Assembly: GCA_001875255.1 (NCBI GenBank)
Contig: MJAN01000006.1
Location: 62,001 to 126,000, forward strand
Direction: 5' to 3'
From: Candidatus Sabulitectum silens
GTDB taxonomy: Bacteria; Fermentibacterota; Fermentibacteria; Fermentibacterales; JCC-6
DNA: 64,000 nucleotides
How positions within the stretch are numbered: the first letter of the stretch is position 1; each line of letters opens with the position of its first letter. Under the pieces are notes generated by a model. That model saw only the letters and a program-made list of their open reading frames with translations. It was not told the DNA's origin and did no database searches. Position numbers and translations under genes: made by a program. This document shows positions 53,537-63,766 of this stretch, one piece after another.

Positions 53537-54847
53537 TCAGCCCCTCTTCCAGAAATCCCTGCTGTACTCGGTTCCCGCCATGAAGGAAAGGGCCTGGGCT
53601 ATGGAATGGTCCATGTTATTGTACCAGAAGGAGCCGCATCTGCCGGTGAGAAAAAGGCCTTCCGGTATGGAAACCGATGCAAGCTTTTCCCTGTAGTCCA
53701 GGGTGTAGACCGGGTAGGTCTCGGGAACTCGTTTCCAGTCGATGAAGAGGATGTCTTCCTCCCTGGCTGCCCTGACCTTCAGAAGACCTGCTATAAGTCT
53801 GTCCTCAAGTACTTCGGGATCATGCCATTCCATGGAATCGGCGGTGCAGGTGAACTCGGCTATCAGGCTGTCTTTCCCAGGTGGTACGCAGTTCTCCCTG
53901 AAGTGTCTGGGAACGGTAAGTCTGCTGAAGGCGATGTCGTCCTGGCCGAAGTAGCACCACTGGTAGTCGTTGGCGGGATTTTCCCTCTTCAGAGCCACGT
54001 TGGCGGTTATGGTATTAATGAAGGTCAGGGCGGTTTCCGGATAGAGAATGGTGATGGGTGCTGTCCAGAAGACCCTTTCCCCCTGGATGACATCCCCGTT
54101 CTCCAGGACAACGCCGGTGACCTTCCCATTCTCCTGAAGAAGCCCACTGGCAGGGGTTCCCATGAGAAGGCTGCCCCCGTTCTTCAGTATCCTGTCCCGC
54201 TGGAGGTCGCAGAAGGTCTGTATCCCACCCCTGGAGGGGTAGTAGAAACTTGTTTCCACAGGCTTCGGCAGCAGCATTCCCCTGAGCAGTGACAGGAGAT
54301 TGTCCGCCTTCACCCTTTTGTCTATCACCGCCCGGTTTACCCCGGCCTGGGCCCAGTCAACATGGAGCTGCTCCGAGCTGGTGCCGGTAAACTTCTTTGT
54401 GTATCCGGCAAAGAAGAAATGGTACAGATTGTCGCCGTAGCGGCTTCTTATGAAGTCAGCGAATGATCTTATCTCCGGAATGTCCGGCTTTCGAAAGAGA
54501 TCAAGGAAGCTGCGGAAGAGAACCGGCAGGGGAAGGCCCATTACCGATATGAGGGTAAGTGGCCAGCTTCTGTACTTACCCGCCATGAAAACTGAACTTT
54601 TTCTCTGGATCTCCATGCAGCAGCTTCCAAGGACTTCCCTCAAGTAATCATCTACCAGGGGATTTGCCGTGTGAAACCTGTGGGGTCCTATGTCGAAATC
54701 GAAGCCCTGGCGGCTGAAGCTGCGGGCCAGACCACCGGGCTGGTCCTCCCTTTCGATGAGAGTTACTGAGTTCCCCCGGCCTTCAGCTGTGAGCCTGTCC
54801 GCCAGTGTGAGTCCCGATACACCGGCCCCTACGATGATGTTCTTCAA
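53537..54847 (-). CDS. FAD-dependent amine-oxidase-like protein (UDP-galactopyranose mutase/protoporphyrinogen oxidase-like)
   Basis: An N-terminal dinucleotide fold IIVGAGVSGLTLADRL with the GxGxxG motif, then EREDQPGGLARSFSRQGFDF, which is typical of the flavin amine oxidase group, and near the end LFLTGRCGSFWYNNMDHSIA, the FAD-closing loop. The middle (FFFAGYTKKFTGTSSEQL) resembles UDP-galactopyranose-mutase relatives. 436 residues, TTG start overlapping the YbhN-like stop; intact. A role in sugar or polyprenyl-linked glycan metabolism is a guess from the neighbours. Confidence 0.72.
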   Translation of the reverse strand: MKNIIVGAGVSGLTLADRLTAEGRGNSVTLIEREDQPGGLARSFSRQGFDFDIGPHRFHTANPLVDDYLREVLGSCCMEIQRKSSVFMAGKYRSWPLTLISVMGLPLPVLFRSFLDLFRKPDIPEIRSFADFIRSRYGDNLYHFFFAGYTKKFTGTSSEQLHVDWAQAGVNRAVIDKRVKADNLLSLLRGMLLPKPVETSFYYPSRGGIQTFCDLQRDRILKNGGSLLMGTPASGLLQENGKVTGVVLENGDVIQGERVFWTAPITILYPETALTFINTITANVALKRENPANDYQWCYFGQDDIAFSRLTVPRHFRENCVPPGKDSLIAEFTCTADSMEWHDPEVLEDRLIAGLLKVRAAREEDILFIDWKRVPETYPVYTLDYREKLASVSIPEGLFLTGRCGSFWYNNMDHSIAQALSFMAGTEYSRDFWKRG

Positions 54848-55840
54848 TCGGATTCCTTTCCGGATGTGAGAAGCAGGAATGAAGCCCCGGCTAACATCAG
54901 CAAAATGGCCATTGAAAGCCATAGCAGGTGAACACTGAACCCGGCCTCCACCACGGTGAGGCCGCCGGGGAGTTCGCCCCGAAGCCCCATAAGGGCGAAA
55001 CCGGCCACCCAGCCAGCTTCCACGGTACCAAGGCTGAGGAGTCCGTGGATGGGAAGGGCCATGGTGAGGTCGGTAATGGCAAAGGCGGTGAAAACCTGCC
55101 ACAGCGGTATACCCCTGACTCCCACTGCAATAAGCAGGGAATTAAGCATGAAAAGCTTCGTGGCCCAGGCCAGGATGCTTGCTCCCATTGCCAGGGAAAC
55201 CGAGCGCCTTCTCCCCGGTGTTATCCGTATGGAGACCAGCATTTCCATCCAGGCGGAGGTTATCCTGCCCTCTCCCAGCAGGGCTTTCACCGGAAGAGTG
55301 AACAAACCGAGAATTCGAGGCAGGAAGAAAAGGGAGGCGAGGCCAAGAAGCGCCGTGGCCGCCGCTGCAAAGACCACCGGCCCGTTCAGCCCCGCAAGGA
55401 AGCTGAAGGCCACCACCGAACCCATGGCTATGAGGTCCATGATCTTTGAAAGCATCACAGTGGCCGCCCCGGTGCCGGTGGGAAGCGAGGCGTACCTTCG
55501 AAAGAGTCCCACCAGGCCAGATCGGAGAGTCGAAGGGGAAGCAGATGGCCAAGACCCACATGTACCGATGTCAGTGGAAGGGCTTCCCTGATGGAGATCC
55601 TGTGCCTGTTGGAGAGAAGCTTCCAGCGGATGGCCTGATCATCTGGGAGAGGGAAAATAGAACGAGGGCCGTCACTAGCCAGAGGGGTTCTGAGTCGGCC
55701 AGGGCCTTTCCGATTCCCCTTACTGTTTCGCCCGGGGACCCGGAGAGCGAAAGCAGATAGTATGTAAGTGCTGCCCCGGCAATCAGAAACAGAACCAGCC
55801 TTGCGGTGTTGAGCCCCTTTGACAAATATTCCTCCAACAT
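54844..55840 (-). CDS. YbhN/AglD-like integral membrane protein, LPG-synthase TM family (frameshifted)
   Basis: Eight or so hydrophobic helices including LVLFLIAGAALTYYLLSLSG, IAMGSVVAFSFLAGLNGPVV, VVFAAAATALLGLASLFFLP and LLWLSMAILLMLAGASFLLL. The conserved polar patch near helix 3 (SQMIRP then RWKLLS in the other frame, and LSDLAWWGLFRRY) matches the family often called UPF0104. These proteins are linked to lipid or glycan transfer. Break near 55617. Coupled to the FAD gene by a 4-base overlap. Confidence 0.78.
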
Positions 55841-55864
55841 GAAAATCAGGGGGTAATATAGACC

Positions 55865-56763
55865 ATGAAGGACAATGCCATAAGCGTGAGGGGTATTTCG
55901 AAGCGGTTCGGAAGAACGGTGGCCCTGGAGAAGGGTTTCAGCATAGAGGTGGTCAGGGGGCAGTCCCTGGCCATTCTAGGGGCCAACGGCGCCGGTAAGA
56001 CAACCCTCATGAGGGCAGTTCTCGGTCTTACCATACCCGAAGAGGGGGCTATCAGCCTCTATGGTCTCCCCCCTCCAACCCGGAATCCCGTTCCGGTGTG
56101 AGGTACCTTCCCGAACGGATATCATTCCCCGGCTGGGCCACACCGCTGCAGATGTACAGACAGTTCGAGAGGGTCCGCAGAGAGGGCCGTGAGATGGATT
56201 TTGTCCACAGCGCTGGCAACCTTCAGTGCGAAGATCTCCTGAACAGGAAGCTCGGGAAAATGTCCAAGGGCCAGAGGCAGCGGATAGCAGTTGCCCTTAT
56301 GACATGCGGTAAGCCGGAAACGGTCTTCCTTGACGAACCATCCTCCGGCCTTGACCCCGGTGGAAGGATGCTGGTGAGGTCCGCGGTTGCAGAGCTCGCC
56401 TCCCTGGGTTCCACCGTTATACTGAACAGCCACCTTCTCGGGGAGGTGGAGAAGGTCTGCAGCTGGGCGGCTTTCCTGCACAATGGTAAACTGGTTGCCC
56501 ACGACCGCCTGGAGGACCTGTCACTCTTCAAGGGCCACGCGGTGGTGGACACCCCGGACCCCGAGGGGTTGAGGACCGTGCTGAACGCAGGGACGGTCAA
56601 GGAAAAGACCCTCGTTTTCCCACTTGCGGACGCCGGCGGGTTCTCTGCCTTTACGGAAAGGGTTTCCAGAAGCGGCATTGCCTTCACTGGCATCAGGCTT
56701 CAGAAAGAATCCCTCGAAGACATTTTCATGCGAATCATGGAGGGGGACGGCAATGTTTCTTAA
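55865..56763 (+). CDS. ABC transporter ATP-binding protein (frameshifted)
   Basis: Walker A GANGAGKTTLMRAVLGL, a Q-loop segment, signature KMSKGQRQRIAVAL (variant of LSGGQ), Walker B TVFLDEPSSGLDPGGR and switch His in ILNSHLL. About 298 residues after repair of a break near 56092 (one base short). Drives the membrane partner that follows in the same transcript. The start is only 24 bp from the divergent YbhN-like start. Confidence 0.93.
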
Positions 56764-57579
56764 TGCCCTGGAACACATGACCCGCCGAAGGCTGATACTG
56801 ATAATCGGTATACTCTCTGTCCTCTACCTTCTTCTATACTGGAGGGCATAGCCTCGGCTGATCCCAGGTCCATAAGGCTTGAAGCGGGGATCCCGGCATC
56901 CGACGCGGACCTGGCCTACGCAGCGCTTACCATAGCCGGTTCCATGCTGTCAGTGATGGTATGGGCCTCACCATAATTCTAGGCGCCAGCATACTTCCCG
57001 ACGAGATGGACGCCGGCAGGATGTCCATCTGGCTGCCCTGCCACAGACCCGTTTCAGGGTCTACGCCTCCACAACCCTTGCCCCGCTGGCGGTATCCGTT
57101 CTGTTCGGTTATCTGCTCTTCGGGCTAACCGCCCTTATCACCGCATTCTATGCCCCTTCACCCCTTCAAGCATTCCCCTTTCGATATTCAGTATGCCAGT
57201 CTGGCTATCGGCAACCTGGGCCTTCGTAATACTGTTCTCACTGATCGTCGGAAAGATACCGGCGATGCTGATCACATTCGTTCTCGAGGGATTCGCAGTG
57301 GGAATGGGTAATATGGTTGAGCTTGGCAAGAACCTGCCGGAGCTGAATCAGACCGCCTTTTATACCGTGGCCCGTACGGTGACCTTCGTGCTGCCCTTCG
57401 AAAGGGGTTTCAGGGGGGTTCAGCAGGGGCTTCTTCCCCGGGCAACCCTGATAGACGAGGGGCTGGCGCTCCTTGGCATAGGTGGAAAGCTTCCCATGTG
57501 GGAGATAGTCTACCCCGGTGTATGGGCGGCTGCCCTTTTCTTCCTGGGATACAGGATCTTCAGAAAGAAGGACCTGTAG
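56753..57579 (+). CDS. ABC-2-type permease (several frameshifts)
   Basis: Membrane partner of the ATPase. Starts MFLNALEHMTRRRLILIIGI; helices follow with breaks (near 56848, 56968, 57040 and 57180), then in the last frame LSATWAFVILFSLIVGKIPA, VYPGVWAAALFFLGYRIF and the charged end RKKDL. An exporter, substrate unknown. The first codons overlap the ATPase end; its stop overlaps the converging gene by 20 bp. Confidence 0.75.
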
Positions 57580-58992
57580 AAAGAATGGGTTCCAGCTCCC
57601 TCCTTAGTCTGGGATCAAGTGAGATCGCCCTTTCAGCGGCAAACAAAGCATCTTCCCTGTAGCCGTAATTCCAGAGAAGCGCCGCCATGTTCTTCCAGGC
57701 CGAAGGGGATTCGGGAGCTATCTCCAGGGCCCTGGAAAACTCCAGGGCAGCATCGGCGAACTCGCCACCGGAAGAGGCTATGGCTGCTCCTCTAATGCTG
57801 TGGTAGTCCGCCCCTCTGTAGCCCCCTTGCCCACCCCCGTTCCAGGCAACCGATGGCGCTGTCGTACCTTCCCGCCTCGAGATGGTCCTGGGCCAGTTGA
57901 ATCTGTGTCAGCCCGGGACGTACCCCGGCTGGGTACTTCAGGAGAAGGGAAAGGGCAAGAACAGCTGCCCCGGCTGGAACCGCCGGTTTCCACCTGAGTG
58001 ATGAGGCCATGAGGAACAGTGCCGGTATATAGACCGCCCTGTGCCTGATGGAGGGAAAGAAGATGAACGAGGCGGAGAGACCGGTGAGGAAAAGGGCAGT
58101 CTCCAGGTTCCTTCCGCTCCCCCCTATACCCAGGGCAAGGATAACTCCGGTAACGGGAAGCAGCAGGACCAGAATGGAGGATCCGAGGAGCACCGGTGCT
58201 TCGATGTTCCTTCCGGCCGGACCGACAGGAAAGCGGCGGATTTCAGCAGCCCCATCCCAAGCCATTCAACCGGCGAATCACCTATTGCCCCAGGGCCCTT
58301 CCGGTGAAGTCATCTCCCCGGACGAGTTCCTCGTACTCCAGCCCGGGTGGTGTCCCGAGAAGCTCCCAGGAAGTCCCCAGCCAGAGATTGAGGGGGCCGT
58401 TCTCCCCGGTGGAGAAGGTCCCCCCGGAACAGAGGTTGAGAACCATGAGGGGAAGGACCGCACCTGTGAATCCGGCTGCAACAGGGACCCACTTCCTGAA
58501 GGATCTGAGAAGGGGCAGTGAAAGGGGAAGGAACAGCAGGAGTTCCCCACGGAAGAGGGCCGCGGTTCCGATGATCCATCCTGCCAGAGCGTCCTTTCGG
58601 AATGGGCGGCAAATGGCAATGGAGATAAGGGCAGCCGCAGGAGCCGATGGCAGGACCTGGAGACCGGAGAAGGCAAGTGTGGGCTCAATTGCCAGGACAC
58701 CTGCCACAATGGAGTTCTTCATTCCACGCTCCCTGAGCAGGAAGAAGGCGATGGCCGGAATGAGTGATATGAGGCTGAAAACCATTCTCAGACTGTCCGG
58801 TTCCCGGGAAAGGGATGCCAGGAAATAGATTCCCGGAGGCCTTTCGAATGGGGGTGAATCCCCCCGGGAATAAGTTATCTCATCAACATGAAGGGTATCC
58901 CCGAAGAACCAGTCAAGCTGCCTGAGCGCCACAGCTCTAAGGGATACTCCCCCCAGAAGGAAGAGGATGAAAACAAGTGTGTGTTTTCTCAA
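57560..58992 (-). CDS. Polytopic GT-C-like membrane protein with C-terminal TPR (frameshifted)
   Basis: The N-terminus VFILFLLGGVSLRAVALRQL is followed by the periplasmic loop LHVDEITYSRGDSP with the Asp-Glu pair of GT-C glycosyltransferases of the PMT/ArnT kind, then PPGIYFLASL and about ten hydrophobic helices. The end switches to a helical repeat (HLEAGRYDSAIGCLERG, ALEFSRALEIAPESPSAWKNMAAL), i.e. TPR. Breaks near 58265 and 57835. TTG start overlapping the next stop. Possibly glycosylates exported proteins. Confidence 0.65.
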
Positions 58993-60397
58993 CGCCAGAC
59001 AGTCCCCCCCTGGAACTCCAGTCCGGGATAGCTCCTGTTCACCGCTCCTTCCCTGTTCCAGTTCAGGGCCGGTGCCTTATCCATCCAGGGGGGTGCTGTT
59101 CCGGCATGATCCCCAGCACGGTGAGCTCCGCAGGTTTCACAAGGTCAAAGAAATCCGATGTAAGAAGTGAACAGGGGTACATGTGGATCTCCGAGGACCT
59201 GAACCATTCCGATACCCTGAGAAGGCTTTCTTCAGGGCTCAGCCCGGCAAGTTTCCTTCTAAGCTCCCTGTCAAAGCCTCCCCCCTGTTGTCAGGGATAG
59301 GGTGAAGGTTCCCTCCCCAGGTGAGATCGCCCATACCTCCGTGCAGCTGTCCGCCCGGGGTTCCGGAGGCATTTCCGCCAGGGTGCCCCCGGGAAGCAGC
59401 AGCCACAGGGTGTCCGGTGCGTCCACCCATCCCACGGGTGAAAGGTATTCCGAGGGTTCCTCGAGGGATCCTTCCGCCAGTATGAAAGCCCTGAAAAAGC
59501 CAAGAGGAGAGGGTATTGGCGGGAATATGTCCGTTGCGGGGACCACCGGAGCGTCTATCCCCATCACCCTGCACATGGCGGAGAGCAATGTTGCCGCCTC
59601 CACCGGGGTCGCCCTTCTGGTGTCAAGTATCTCCTGAAGTGACCTCACCCTGAAACCCGCGTCACCCCCGGGAAAGGCAAGAAGCTGCAGGGACTCGGTT
59701 ATGAGGACTCGTCCCCGGGATATCCTCATGTTTGGAAGGGCACCGGCGGCGCCGGCCTCGATGGATGCCTCCCTCAGGTCCGGGGGTGTCTCCATGCCGG
59801 AACGGCGGGATGAGCCCAGCAGGATAGTTTCCACCTCACCCCAGTCGGCGGCTGTGGAGAGCCATAGCTCCTTGAAGGGTTCATTCTCGGAACGGAAAAC
59901 CCTCCTTCCCCGGCGGGCCACTTCGGTGAAGCCCCTGGCGTATGCGTTGAGTCCCCGTGGATCGTCGGTGGTGACGATTATGGTGTCCGGTTCCTCCCCC
60001 GCTAAATAGGTGTAGAAAAGCCCCTGAGACGACATCTCCCCCTGTTCCCGGACAAGGAAGGTCCACCGGAGGTCCATACCGGGCCTAAGGCCGGGAAAGG
60101 CCACCACAAGGGCCCTGGGCCAGCCCTCGGCGCCGGTCAGTGTATCCACCGCCCATTCGGGAACATCCCGGAGGGCACCGTGGAAGCCGTATTCCGCACC
60201 GATGAGCTCCACCTCCATGTACTCCGGATCGAAATCCCTGGTAACCCTGAGGAACCTTCCGTCGTCGCCGGAAACCGCCCGGTATGAACCTCGGTTTCCT
60301 TGGCTGTGCCGTCCCAGCTTATGTCCACGCTGACGGAGGTGTAGCGGGATGGTGTTCCCGAGAGGATCACCGCCATAAGAAGTGTCACCGCGTTCAC
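58989..60397 (-). CDS. Exported degenerate transglutaminase-like protein (frameshifted)
   Basis: GTG start overlapping the previous stop, a short signal, then a beta domain of about 150 residues and a transglutaminase-like core: ATPVEAATLLSAMCRVMGID aligns with the Cys-helix segment, but a clear His-Asp pair is not visible after it. The last third (RKLAGLSPEESLLRVSEW) is unassigned. Breaks near 60290, 59272 and 59085. A paralogue of the gene before it. Confidence 0.55.
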
Positions 60398-62079
60398 GGG
60401 AGCAGCACCGTTCTCTGGCCTGAACCGGCCCTGAGGAGGAGCCTTTCTGTGAGGTCACCGGAGCCGTTGGTCACCGATGCGGTTTCCCTGAGTGTGACAA
60501 TGCCCCGGTCAATGCCCAGTGAACAGGAGTATCCCGGCACTTCAACCGGTTCCGGCAGAAAGACGTTTTCCATGGGAAGGGTTATCTCCATGGTAAGGAT
60601 CTCCACTGTGGTGGCGTCGATGAACACGGAGTCCGGCGGGGCGGGGAGCAGCATGGACGCGGCCCTTGTTCCGGCAAGGGAGACCTCCCTGAGCCCGGAA
60701 GAAGAAGGCGATTCTCCAGAATCCTTGCCCGCCAGCTTCCCTCCATGGTCAGAACATCGTCCTCAAATGACACGGAGGAACATGAAACTGCGCCAAAGAA
60801 CCTCCTGGCCATTTCCTTCACCGTCGAGGAGGAAGAGCCTGTGTAAAGGGTGGTAATGAGTTCCAGTGGAACACCGCTGCTTTCCGCGGTAAGGGATCCC
60901 TCGATCATTCCGGTTTCAAGGGAGAGGGTTCCGTTAATGTCCATCCGGAGCGTATCGTTCCATCCCTCCCATGGAACCTGAAGCAGAGTGCTGCCCCATG
61001 GCACCAGGGGCAGATAGGTGCAGCCCCTCAGGCCGAAGCTGAACCCTGCCTTTTCCGGAATCCCCCTGGGCGTGGGATCCAGCAGCCTCCACAGTGAGTC
61101 GGGTCCCTCCCTGTAAACGGTTATCATGTGATCGAATGTCCTGGCATCCACCAGGGAGGGTGTTTCTCCCCTGGTGGAAACGAGTGCCGGATATGCCTGA
61201 TAACCCGCCTTCCTGAGAAGCCAGGTGAGCAGTATGGCCCTGTCCCTGCAGACACCGGCGTGGTCTTCCATGGGTTTCCTCCGGGGAACGGGGAGACCAG
61301 CCGGGCCAGACGCCGGAATCGGTGCCAATGTAGCTTATGTTCTCCGCCATCCAGGAGCGCAGCTCGCCGGGGTCGGTGCCCACAGACTGGATCACCCGTT
61401 CAAGCTCTTCACACTCTCCGTGCCAGGGAATATCAATGTGAACCGAAGCTTCGCTGGACAGGGTTTCGGGGGAGCCGGTGGCTATGGATATCCAGCTTGT
61501 CTTCACCGCTGCCAGGGGATGCGAGGGAAGCGGGGATACCCCGGTGAAGACAAAATGCTCCCCGGGCTGGCTGGAGTAGAGCCTTACACCTGCGGGGTTC
61601 TCTATTCTGAATGATGAATGTGCCACGCTGTCATCCATGACCGGGGAAAAGGAATAACTGTAAACCCTTGAAAGGGGAAGGTCGCTTATTGTTCTCTCGA
61701 TGTGGAGCATTACGGTGTCTCCCACCTCTACCCCGGGCATGGTTATCACCGTTTCCCTCAGTGATGACTCCATTCTTCCGGTGGCGGTGAGAATGCTGTG
61801 GGGGCCTGTGGAAAAGGTTCCCCGGGAACTGCCCCGGCCTCCCCTCCAGTGTCCTACCGATGCCTGGAGTATCTCGATCTCCTCGATACCGCTCCTGTGT
61901 GAGAGTGTCATGGAGGAGTACCGGCGAACCCCCCTTCCATTAAGGGGGATCACCCTGGTGCTGGTGCTTTCGGTTATCGAGCCGTCATCATTGAAGGAAA
62001 CCGAGGCCCTGTAATCGAGGTGCACCGCATCAGGATAGGCGGCGAGCCCCAGTAATATCAGGACTGCCTGGAGCACCAC
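60394..62079 (-). CDS. Exported DUF3857-transglutaminase-like protein (frameshifted)
   Basis: A signal, then the DUF3857 beta domain (LDYRASVSFNDDGSITESTS, WISIATGSPE), then a transglutaminase fold with HAGVCRDRAILLTWLLRKAG (Cys), TFDHMITVYREG (His) and WRLLDPTPRG (Asp), which forms the catalytic triad. Such proteins sit in the periplasm of many FCB bacteria, role unknown. Breaks near 61290 and 60700. It lies behind surE and overlaps it. Confidence 0.78.
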
Positions 62080-62792
62080 TGGCTTATCTCCGGGAACCCG
62101 CCCGGGGCATGTCTTGCGGTGGACATGGGCGTTATGCTGATGTGACCCTCCAGCAGTGCGTGAACATCGGTTCCGCGGCCCTCCCTTACTCGCTGCATCT
62201 CATAGGGTCCATAATGGAACACTAAACCGCTGTGGTCCCTTTTGAAAGGGATCTCCGAGGCGAAGGTGCCGGTCCGGGTCATCCTGTAGCCCCCGGTGAG
62301 AGCCGCCGGAACATTAACGTTCAGAAGGGTTCCCGGTTCTATCATTGAACAGGGGCCATGGTCTACCATCCTCAGGGTTGCTTCACAGGCCTGGGAGAAA
62401 TCCGGGGTGTGGGTGTATTCCTGACTTACTGCCATGGCGGGAATAAGCCAGAATGCCGCTTCGGTGGCAGCGGCGACTGTTCCTGAGTACCATGTGTTAT
62501 TGGCCACGTTCGCCCCGGGATTGATCCCTGAGACCACAAGGTCCGGAGGATGCCCCCCCATCAGCTCGCCCAGGGCCAGTTTCACGCAGTCCACCGGTGT
62601 GCCATCCACGGAAAAGCGGTTGTTGCCGTGATCCTTCACGGAAAGGGGGGAATAGAGGTTCAGTGACATTCCAGAACCGCTGTGATGGTGTTTCGGAGCC
62701 ACGGTTACCAGGTCATGATGGCTGAGGACCCGTTCCAGGGCCGTAAGGCCGGGTTCATCGAAGCCGTCGTCGTTGACCAGAAGTATCCTCAT
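62058..62792 (-). CDS. surE: 5'/3'-nucleotidase SurE
   Basis: Metal-dependent nucleoside monophosphatase of stationary-phase survival. Metal motif ILLVNDDGFDEPG at the start, a loop Ser in HHHSGSGMSL and DLVVSGINPGANVANNTWYSGT carry ligands. 244 residues, intact. ATG three bases after the porV-like stop. Confidence 0.93.
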   Translation of the reverse strand: MRILLVNDDGFDEPGLTALERVLSHHDLVTVAPKHHHSGSGMSLNLYSPLSVKDHGNNRFSVDGTPVDCVKLALGELMGGHPPDLVVSGINPGANVANNTWYSGTVAAATEAAFWLIPAMAVSQEYTHTPDFSQACEATLRMVDHGPCSMIEPGTLLNVNVPAALTGGYRMTRTGTFASEIPFKRDHSGLVFHYGPYEMQRVREGRGTDVHALLEGHISITPMSTARHAPGGFPEISQWCSRQS

Positions 62793-62795
62793 GTA

Positions 62796-63716
62796 TCAGA
62801 ATGATCTGGAAAGAGTGAACCTGTGTGCATTTCCAAGGGCATAGCCTGTGGGTACGAAGGCGTAGTCCAGCGTCCAGCATGATGCTGAAAGACCTGCCCC
62901 GGCGGTGAGATCCGAGGCGTCGTGATTGACCTTCCATCCACCCCTGAGGGCGGCCCACTCCACCACACGGTACTCAAGACCGAAGCCCGCCCTGGTGCGG
63001 TTGTCCAGGGGTCTCATGACCTGTCCGGAAAGCGAGGCCGAGCCCTGGGGAAGGGGAAAGTCCCAGCGGGAGGCGAAGACCCATGTCCGGGGGAAGCGGA
63101 ACTCCTCTTCGTCCATTTTTACACCTGGACCTGAATGGAGATAAGCTCCGGTGAAAAGAAGACCGGGCGAAGGGTTATAGGCGAAGCCCAGGTCCACCGC
63201 CCAGCCGTTGGATGTTTCCAGCCAGATCTTTTCGTGGATAACCTTGAAACCGATGCCGGTGCGGAAGCTGCCGGTTTCCGCCGCCAGGGCTCCGTTGAAT
63301 GAGAAATCGTAGGCGTTGAATGTGTCGGTGGGCTCTGATGAGGGGGAATCCCTGTACTCGAGGCCGGTGGTGGTCAGGGACCTGAAACCCAGAGAACCGG
63401 TGAAAACACCGCCAAGATGCCCCACCGCCGCCAGGAAATTCTGTGTGGTGGAGCCATACCACTGATCGTGGCCGGCGGAAAGGGATGTGCCCTCCCCTGC
63501 CACGAGGGCCGGGTTGGAGAAGATGGAAAGGGGTCCGCCGTTAACCGCTCCGGTTCCGCCCAGGGCAGCCGAACGGGCACCGGCATCCATTTTAAGGAAT
63601 GGATAGAGTCCAAGGCCGGCATCTCTGTAAACACCTGCGGACGCCGCCACCGCCAGGAGCATTGGAAGGATCAATAAGTTTTCATAACAACCCCTATACA
63701 CTGAAAACGGCCTCAA
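62796..63716 (-). CDS. PorV/UPF0164-like outer membrane barrel
   Basis: The mature start GLGLYPFLKMDAGARSAALG and SIFSNPALVAGEGTSL are hallmarks of the UPF0164/PorV family, a 14-stranded barrel; the C-terminus LDYAFVPTGYALGNAHRFTL is the classic last strand. In T9SS bacteria PorV carries cargo to the cell surface, which fits the sorting domain on the M14 peptidase, although relatives outside T9SS exist. The written start is ATG at 63716; an ATG at 63685 would fit better (MKT then a signal) if one T is missing. Otherwise intact. Confidence 0.75.
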   Translation of the reverse strand: MRPFSVYRGCYENLLILPMLLAVAASAGVYRDAGLGLYPFLKMDAGARSAALGGTGAVNGGPLSIFSNPALVAGEGTSLSAGHDQWYGSTTQNFLAAVGHLGGVFTGSLGFRSLTTTGLEYRDSPSSEPTDTFNAYDFSFNGALAAETGSFRTGIGFKVIHEKIWLETSNGWAVDLGFAYNPSPGLLFTGAYLHSGPGVKMDEEEFRFPRTWVFASRWDFPLPQGSASLSGQVMRPLDNRTRAGFGLEYRVVEWAALRGGWKVNHDASDLTAGAGLSASCWTLDYAFVPTGYALGNAHRFTLSRSF

Positions 63717-63766
63717 GGTTCCGAAGGAGCAATTATATTACCCCGGAGCTGTGAAAGGAAAAGATA

